64,000 bases of DNA from UBA5216 sp043743335 (lineage in GTDB: Bacteria > Pseudomonadota > Gammaproteobacteria > Burkholderiales > SG8-41): positions 1-64,000 of the forward strand of contig JAYTWR010000083.1 of NCBI GenBank assembly GCA_043743335.1. Reading direction: 5' to 3'. The position numbers were made by a program, and so were the translations under genes. Positions 58,831 to 64,000 of this stretch are shown piece by piece. The stretch's first letter is position 1. Each line of letters starts with the position of its first letter. The notes below the pieces were generated by a model. That model did not search any database. It was not told where the DNA came from and saw nothing but the letters and a program-made list of their open reading frames with translations.

Positions 58831-58870
58831 ACACCGATACCCCGAGTAATCTGTCCCGCAGGGGAAGCCT

Positions 58871-59341
58871 ATGAACCTAAACGTCACCATGATCGCGCAG
58901 GCGGTCACGTTCTTCGTCTTTATTTTCTTTTGTGCGAAGTTCGTGTGGCCGCCCATGGTTAAGGCCATCGAAGCCCGCCAAAAGCAAATCGCCGATGGCT
59001 TGACGGCGGCTGAAGAGGGCAAAAAGGCGCTTGAAAACGCCTCCAAGCAGGCCGACGAAGCCATTGCACAGGCGCGTACTCGCGCGACAGAAATCGTCGC
59101 GCAGGCTGAAAAGCGCACGACGCAGATGATCGAAGAAGCCAAAATCTCGGCCAAGGCCGAAGGCGACCGCGAAAAAGCGGCCGCCAAATCTGAGATCGCG
59201 CAGGAAGTCTCGCGTGCGAAAGAAACCTTGCGCACGCAGGTTGCCACGCTTGCGGTGGCCGGTGCCGAGAAGATCTTGAAGCGTGAAGTCGACGCCAAGG
59301 CGCACGCCGACATTTTGTCTGACGTTCAAAAGCAACTGTAA
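58871..59341 (+). CDS. atpF: ATP synthase F0 subunit b
   Basis: A 156-residue peripheral-stalk subunit with an N-terminal membrane helix (IAQAVTFFVFIFFCAKFVWP, ending WPPM) and a long charged coiled coil (IEARQKQIADGLTAAEEGKK onward). The stator dimer binds delta and alpha subunits. Typical length. Confidence 0.98.
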   Translation: MNLNVTMIAQAVTFFVFIFFCAKFVWPPMVKAIEARQKQIADGLTAAEEGKKALENASKQADEAIAQARTRATEIVAQAEKRTTQMIEEAKISAKAEGDREKAAAKSEIAQEVSRAKETLRTQVATLAVAGAEKILKREVDAKAHADILSDVQKQL

Positions 59342-59359
59342 TTCAAGCGGTTATCAGAC

Positions 59360-59896
59360 ATGGCTGAACCCATCACCATCGCCCGACCCTACGCCGAAGC
59401 GGTGTTCAAGCTCGCTGTCGAAGGGAATACCCTCGCAGCTTGGTCTGACGCCATCGCTAATATTGACGGCGTGGTGGCGGACAGCCGTGTGCAAGCCTGC
59501 ATCAGCGACCCGAAAGTCAGCGCGCAACAGCTAGAAGGTTTGGTGCTCGGCGTGCTCGGCGACAAACTCGCTGGCGACGCACGCAACTTCGTGCAGGTGC
59601 TGGTGCAAAACAAACGGCTGGATGTGATGCCGCTGATACGCTCGCACTTCGAGGCGCTCAAGCGTGAAAAAGAAGGCGTACTCGAGGCGAGAATTATCTC
59701 TGCTTTGAAAATGGACGACGCACAAGTTAAACAACTCGTCGCCCAGCTCGAAACCAAATACCAGCGCAAAGTGATTGCGCAAGTCGAAACGGACGCGTCG
59801 CTGATCGGCGGCGTCAAAATCGTGGTCGGCGACAAAGTTATTGATGGCACGGTGCGCGGCAAGCTCGACGCCATGGCCGCCGCACTAGCGTCATAG
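59360..59896 (+). CDS. atpH: ATP synthase F1 subunit delta
   Basis: A 178-residue OSCP-like subunit linking the b stalk to alpha3beta3. Family marks are ITIARPYAEAVFKLAVEGN at the start and the C-terminal VIAQVETDASLIGGVKIVVG DKVIDGTVRGKLD region. It lies 18 bp after atpF. Confidence 0.97.
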   Translation: MAEPITIARPYAEAVFKLAVEGNTLAAWSDAIANIDGVVADSRVQACISDPKVSAQQLEGLVLGVLGDKLAGDARNFVQVLVQNKRLDVMPLIRSHFEALKREKEGVLEARIISALKMDDAQVKQLVAQLETKYQRKVIAQVETDASLIGGVKIVVGDKVIDGTVRGKLDAMAAALAS

Positions 59897-59928
59897 TTAC
59901 TCATTAAGCAGTACACGGAGCAATCACC

Positions 59929-61470
59929 ATGCAACTCAACCCTTCCGAAATCAGCGAACTCATCAAGAGCCGCATCCAGAACCTCGCCGGTACCACCGAA
60001 GCGCGCACCCAAGGCACCGTGATCTCGGTGACTGACGGTATCTGTCGCATCCACGGTCTGGCGGACGCGATGCAGGGCGAGATGTTGGAGTTTCCGAAAA
60101 ACACCTTCGGACTCGCGCTGAATCTTGAGCGTGATTCAGTCGGCTCGGTTATTTTGGGTGAATACGAACACATTTCCGAAGGCGATACGGTCAAAACCAC
60201 GGGCCGCATTCTTGAAGTGCCGGTCGGCCCCGAACTGATTGGTCGCGTGGTGAATTCACTGGGCCAGCCAATAGACGGCAAAGGCCCGGTCAACGCCAAA
60301 ATGACTGACGTGATTGAAAAAGTGGCGCCGGGCGTGATTGAGCGTAAGTCAGTGTCGCAGCCGGTGCAAACCGGATTGAAATCGATTGACGCCATGGTGC
60401 CTGTCGGCCGCGGTCAGCGCGAGCTGATCATCGGCGACCGTCAAACCGGCAAGACCGCGGTGGCGATCGACACCATCATCAATCAAAAAGGCAAAGACCT
60501 GATTTGCGTTTACGTCGCCATCGGCCAAAAGGCCTCGTCGATCAAAACCGTGATTCGCAAGCTCGAAGAATATGGTGCGATGGAATACACCATCGTGGTC
60601 GCCGCCACTGCCTCCGAGTCCGCCGCAATGCAGTTTATTGCGCCCTACTCCGGCTGCACCATGGGCGAATATTTCCGCGACCGCGGTCAGGATGCACTGA
60701 TTATTTATGACGACCTGACCAAGCAGGCTTGGGCGTATCGTCAAGTGTCGCTGCTGCTGCGCCGCCCGCCGGGCCGTGAAGCGTATCCCGGCGACGTGTT
60801 CTATCTCCACTCGCGTTTGCTGGAGCGTGCTGCGCGCGTCAACGAAGAGTACGTTGAAAAATTCACCAAAGGCGCGGTCAAAGGCAAAACCGGTTCACTC
60901 ACCGCGTTGCCTATTATTGAAACGCAGGCCGGCGACGTAACCGCCTTCGTGCCGACCAACGTGATTTCGATTACCGATGGCCAGATCTTTTTGGAAACCG
61001 ACTTGTTCAACGCCGGTATCCGCCCGGCGATTAACGCCGGTATCTCGGTGTCGCGTGTGGGCGGCGCGGCACAAACCAAAATCGTTAAAAAGCTAGGCGG
61101 CGGCGTGCGTCTGGCGCTTGCGCAATATCGCGAATTGGCAGCGTTCGCGCAGTTCGCGTCTGACTTGGATGAAGCCACCCGCAAGCAGTTGGAGCGCGGT
61201 CGCCTGGTGACGGAGTTAATGAAGCAGGCGCAATACGAGCCGCAGCAAGTGTGGGAAATGTCGCTGACGCTGTTCGGCGTCAACGGCGGTTACTTCGACG
61301 ACGTAGATGTGAAAAAAGCGCTGGCAGCCGAGAAATCCTTGCGCGATCACGTCAAGAGCAAGCACGGCGATTTGGTCAAGCGCATCGAAGACACTAAAGA
61401 TTTATCCAAAGACGACGAAGCCAAGCTGAACGAGGCGATCAAAGACTGGAAGCAAAACGGTTCGTACTGA
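59929..61470 (+). CDS. atpA: ATP synthase F1 subunit alpha
   Basis: A 513-residue non-catalytic nucleotide-binding subunit with P-loop GDRQTGKTAVA (about residue 169), the ALIIYDDLTKQAWAYRQVSL Walker B region and the PGREAYPGDVFYLHSRLLER motif. ATP-binding beta partner atpD lies downstream. Full length, no oddities. Confidence 0.98.
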   Translation: MQLNPSEISELIKSRIQNLAGTTEARTQGTVISVTDGICRIHGLADAMQGEMLEFPKNTFGLALNLERDSVGSVILGEYEHISEGDTVKTTGRILEVPVGPELIGRVVNSLGQPIDGKGPVNAKMTDVIEKVAPGVIERKSVSQPVQTGLKSIDAMVPVGRGQRELIIGDRQTGKTAVAIDTIINQKGKDLICVYVAIGQKASSIKTVIRKLEEYGAMEYTIVVAATASESAAMQFIAPYSGCTMGEYFRDRGQDALIIYDDLTKQAWAYRQVSLLLRRPPGREAYPGDVFYLHSRLLERAARVNEEYVEKFTKGAVKGKTGSLTALPIIETQAGDVTAFVPTNVISITDGQIFLETDLFNAGIRPAINAGISVSRVGGAAQTKIVKKLGGGVRLALAQYRELAAFAQFASDLDEATRKQLERGRLVTELMKQAQYEPQQVWEMSLTLFGVNGGYFDDVDVKKALAAEKSLRDHVKSKHGDLVKRIEDTKDLSKDDEAKLNEAIKDWKQNGSY

Positions 61471-61500
61471 GCGACTTGATCTAAGCGCTTACTCACACAA

Positions 61501-61527
61501 ATAACTATTTAAAATCAACTAGTTAGA
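61501..61527 (-). repeat. Dispersed AT-rich motif before atpG
   Basis: The minus strand reads TCTAACTAGTTGATTTTAAA, ending 2 bp before the atpG ATG. It replaces a visible Shine-Dalgarno. Confidence 0.8.
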
Positions 61528-61529
61528 AC

Positions 61530-62393
61530 ATGCCCGGTTCAAAGGAAATCCGCACCAAGATCAAGAGCGTGCAAAACACGCGCAAGATCACCAAGGCGAT
61601 GGAAATGGTCGCGGCCTCCAAAATGCGTAAAGCGCAGGAGCGCATGCGCACCGCGCGTCCGTATGCGGAAAAAATCCGCAACGTAGCCGCGCACCTCAGC
61701 CAGGCGAACCCGGAATACCGGCATCCGTTTCTGGTGGCGCGTGATTCGGTCAAGCGTATCGGCATCATCGTCATCAGCACTGACAAAGGCTTGTGTGGCG
61801 GCTTGAACACCAACATCTTGCGTCTGGCGATGAACAAGATGAAGGAATGGGAAACCGAAGGCGAAGAAATCGAAGTCTGCGCCATCGGCAACAAGGCGCT
61901 CGGTTTTATGCAGCGTTTGGGCGCGAACATTGTTTCGAACGTCACCGGCCTTGGCGACAAGCCGCAGATGGAAAAGCTCATCGGCGCGGTAAAAATCATG
62001 CTTGACGGCTACACGCAAGATCGCTTCGATCGCCTGATGATTTTCAGCACGCGCTTCATTAACACCATGAAGCAAGAGCCGACGATGGAGCAATTGCTGC
62101 CGCTGTCAGGCGATGCGCTGGGCGCGCCCGAAGGCACGTGGGATTACATCTACGAACCCGATGCCAAAGCCGTGCTGGAGCAAGTGCTAACCCGCTACAT
62201 CGAATCGCTGATTTATCAGGCTGTGGCCGAGAACATCGCGTCCGAGCAATCGGCGCGCATGGTGGCGATGAAAGCCGCTTCGGATAACGCAGCAACCGTT
62301 ATTGATGAGTTGACGTTGATCTACAACAAATCGCGTCAAGCGAGCATTACCAAAGAATTGTCGGAAATCGTCGCTGGTGCAGCGGCGGTATAA
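61530..62393 (+). CDS. atpG: ATP synthase F1 subunit gamma
   Basis: A 287-residue central rotor subunit with N-terminal helix KEIRTKIKSVQNTRKITKAM EMVAASKMRKAQ, the STDKGLCGGLNTN motif, and C-terminal helix AMKAASDNAATVIDELTLIY. It rotates within alpha3beta3. The start context is AT-rich with no clear RBS. Confidence 0.98.
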   Translation: MPGSKEIRTKIKSVQNTRKITKAMEMVAASKMRKAQERMRTARPYAEKIRNVAAHLSQANPEYRHPFLVARDSVKRIGIIVISTDKGLCGGLNTNILRLAMNKMKEWETEGEEIEVCAIGNKALGFMQRLGANIVSNVTGLGDKPQMEKLIGAVKIMLDGYTQDRFDRLMIFSTRFINTMKQEPTMEQLLPLSGDALGAPEGTWDYIYEPDAKAVLEQVLTRYIESLIYQAVAENIASEQSARMVAMKAASDNAATVIDELTLIYNKSRQASITKELSEIVAGAAAV

Positions 62394-62429
62394 CAACAGA
62401 ATCGTAATAGTTTTAGTCAGGAAATAACT

Positions 62430-63830
62430 ATGGCCCAAGGAAAAATCGTTCAGTGCATCGGTGCCGTTATCGACGTGGAGTTTCCGCGCGACCAGATGCC
62501 GCACGTGTATGACGCGCTCAAAATGGACGGCAGCGAACTGACGCTCGAAGTGCAACAGCAGTTGGGCGACGGCATCGTGCGCACCATCGCGCTGGGTTCT
62601 TCCGACGGCATGCGCCGCGGCATGATGGTGAGCAACACCGGCGGCCCGATCATGGTGCCGGTGGGCGCCAAAACGCTCGGGCGCATTATGGATGTGCTCG
62701 GCCGCCCGATCGATGAAGTCGGCCCCATCGGTGCCGATAAAACCATGTCGATCCACCGCAAGGCACCGTCGTTTGAAGACTTGTCGCCCTCGACCGACCT
62801 GCTCGAAACCGGCATCAAGGTGATTGACTTAGTTTGCCCGTTCGCCAAGGGCGGCAAGGTCGGCTTGTTCGGCGGCGCAGGCGTGGGTAAAACCGTGAAC
62901 ATGATGGAGCTCATCAACAACATCGCCAAAGCGCACTCTGGTTTGTCCGTGTTCGCGGGCGTGGGTGAGCGCACACGTGAGGGCAACGACTTCTATCACG
63001 AGATGATGGAAGCTGGCGTGGTCGATGCCAAAGATCTGTCTAAATCCAAAGTGGCGATGGTCTACGGCCAGATGAACGAGCCGCCGGGCAACCGTCTGCG
63101 TGTGGCGCTGACCGGCTTGACCATGGCCGAAGCCTTCCGCGATGAAGGCCGCGACGTGTTGTTCTTCGTCGACAATATTTATCGTTACACACTGGCCGGC
63201 ACCGAAGTGTCCGCACTGCTGGGTCGTATGCCGTCTGCCGTGGGTTATCAACCGACGCTGGCCGAAGAAATGGGCCGCTTGCAAGAGCGCATTACATCCA
63301 CAAAGGTGGGCTCGATCACCTCCATTCAAGCGGTGTATGTGCCTGCTGACGACTTGACCGATCCCTCGCCTGCCACCACCTTCGGCCACTTGGACTCCAC
63401 GGTGGTGCTGTCGCGCGATATCGCTTCGCTGGGTATTTACCCGGCTGTGGATCCGCTCGATTCCACCAGCCGTCAGCTCGATCCGCACATCGTCGGCGAA
63501 GATCACTACAACACCGCGCGTGCCGTGCAGCAAACGCTGCAGCGCTACAAAGAGTTGCGCGACATTATCGCGATTCTGGGCATGGACGAACTCTCGCCCG
63601 AAGACAAACTGGCCGTGTCGCGCGCACGGAAGATTCAGCGTTTCCTGTCGCAGCCGTTCAGCGTCGCCGAGGTGTTCACCGGCTCGCCGGGCAAGTATGT
63701 TTCACTCAAAGACACCATCAAAGGTTTCAAGATGATTGTCGGCGGCGAATGCGATGCGTTGCCAGAACAGGCGTTCTACATGGTCGGCGGCATCGAAGAA
63801 GCGTTCGAAAAAGCCAAGACGCTGAACTAA
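62430..63830 (+). CDS. atpD: ATP synthase F1 subunit beta
   Basis: A 466-residue catalytic subunit with P-loop GGAGVGKTVNMMELI (about residue 150), GERTREGNDFYHEM with the catalytic Glu, Walker B DVLFFVDNIYRYTLAGTEVS and the lower-lobe DELSPEDKLAV segment. DELSPED is the DELSEED loop that contacts gamma, with Pro in place of the second Glu of the canonical form. An RBS-like TCAGGAAATAACT precedes the ATG. Confidence 0.98.
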   Translation: MAQGKIVQCIGAVIDVEFPRDQMPHVYDALKMDGSELTLEVQQQLGDGIVRTIALGSSDGMRRGMMVSNTGGPIMVPVGAKTLGRIMDVLGRPIDEVGPIGADKTMSIHRKAPSFEDLSPSTDLLETGIKVIDLVCPFAKGGKVGLFGGAGVGKTVNMMELINNIAKAHSGLSVFAGVGERTREGNDFYHEMMEAGVVDAKDLSKSKVAMVYGQMNEPPGNRLRVALTGLTMAEAFRDEGRDVLFFVDNIYRYTLAGTEVSALLGRMPSAVGYQPTLAEEMGRLQERITSTKVGSITSIQAVYVPADDLTDPSPATTFGHLDSTVVLSRDIASLGIYPAVDPLDSTSRQLDPHIVGEDHYNTARAVQQTLQRYKELRDIIAILGMDELSPEDKLAVSRARKIQRFLSQPFSVAEVFTGSPGKYVSLKDTIKGFKMIVGGECDALPEQAFYMVGGIEEAFEKAKTLN

Positions 63831-63855
63831 GCACCCACCTGAGCTAATACCGATC

Positions 63856-64000
63856 ATGGCCGAAGCCGCACACACTCTGCACGTAGACGTCGTCAGCGCC
63901 GAAGAGCAAATTTACTCCGGCGAGGCCGAATTCGTAGTGCTGCCTGGCGAGGCGGGCGAACTCGGTATATACCCGCGCCACACGCCGTTGATCACACGCA
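63856..64000 (+). CDS. atpC: ATP synthase F1 subunit epsilon, partial
   Basis: The first 48 codons (MAEAAHTLHVDVVSAEEQIY, then EFVVLPGEAGELGIYPRHTP) are the N-terminal beta-sandwich of epsilon; the gene runs off the window end. Epsilon contacts gamma and the c-ring and inhibits ATP hydrolysis through its C-terminal helices, which lie beyond the window. Confidence 0.96.
   Translation, partial: MAEAAHTLHVDVVSAEEQIYSGEAEFVVLPGEAGELGIYPRHTPLITR

Noticed and set aside
1..64000. CRISPR arrays, rRNA or tRNA genes
   Set aside because: I saw no regularly spaced repeats and no recognisable tRNA or rRNA sequence; a tRNA scan would settle this.

Overview
The window looks like a piece of a betaproteobacterial chromosome, most likely Burkholderiales, of high GC (roughly 60% by eye). 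The evidence is the order dnaA-dnaN-gyrB divergent from rpmH-rnpA-yidC-trmE-mnmG-rsmG-parA-parB-atpIBEFHAGDC, several Bug-type (tripartite tricarboxylate transporter) periplasmic receptors, and a 6S RNA gene next to zapA. I saw no rRNA, tRNA or CRISPR array.

Layout. 0.2-4.0 kb is a decayed catabolic operon: a small unknown protein, an intact MmgE/PrpD protein, a frameshifted Bug receptor and a broken FAD dehydrogenase. 4.1-10.5 kb is housekeeping: rpiA, ilvA, a lytic transglycosylase, an NDUFA9-like protein and cca. 10.5-11.7 kb holds a GST remnant, a 156-bp MITE-like element with an 8-bp target duplication, and an intradiol-dioxygenase-like secreted protein. 11.7-22.4 kb is catabolic: Bug, TauE, a MidA-type methyltransferase, a flavin monooxygenase, two internally deleted Bug genes, a three-subunit flavin/iron-sulphur dehydrogenase, an SDR and an amidohydrolase. 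22.5-25.7 kb is an accessory graveyard: remnants of HigB, BrnT, VapC and nitronate monooxygenase, the antitoxins HigA and BrnA, and an AT-richer membrane protein between 43-bp direct repeats. 25.7-30.8 kb has an amidohydrolase, an EVE-domain protein, 6S RNA, zapA with a zapB-like gene, and a cobalamin riboswitch controlling a TonB receptor. 30.9-31.8 kb has a PIN-toxin remnant and a DUF2442/DUF4160 pair. 32.0-43.4 kb is a surface-glycan block: an MsbA-like exporter, a hexapeptide acyltransferase, GT2, GtrA, FdtA-, GNAT- and DegT-type sugar genes, MBOAT, two SGNH-like paralogues and a GT39-like enzyme. 43.4-64 kb is the replication-origin and ATP-synthase region, with two parS sites near parAB.

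Two features are not explained by gene content. First, an A+T-rich 20-mer close to GTAACTAATTGATTTTATTG recurs about 20 times. It sits mostly at gene borders but also inside coding sequence and inside the cobalamin riboswitch, and its first 12 bases carry a stop codon in all three forward frames. Second, at least four broken genes in the first 25 kb keep both ends but have lost the middle (two Bug genes, the FAD dehydrogenase and nitronate monooxygenase).
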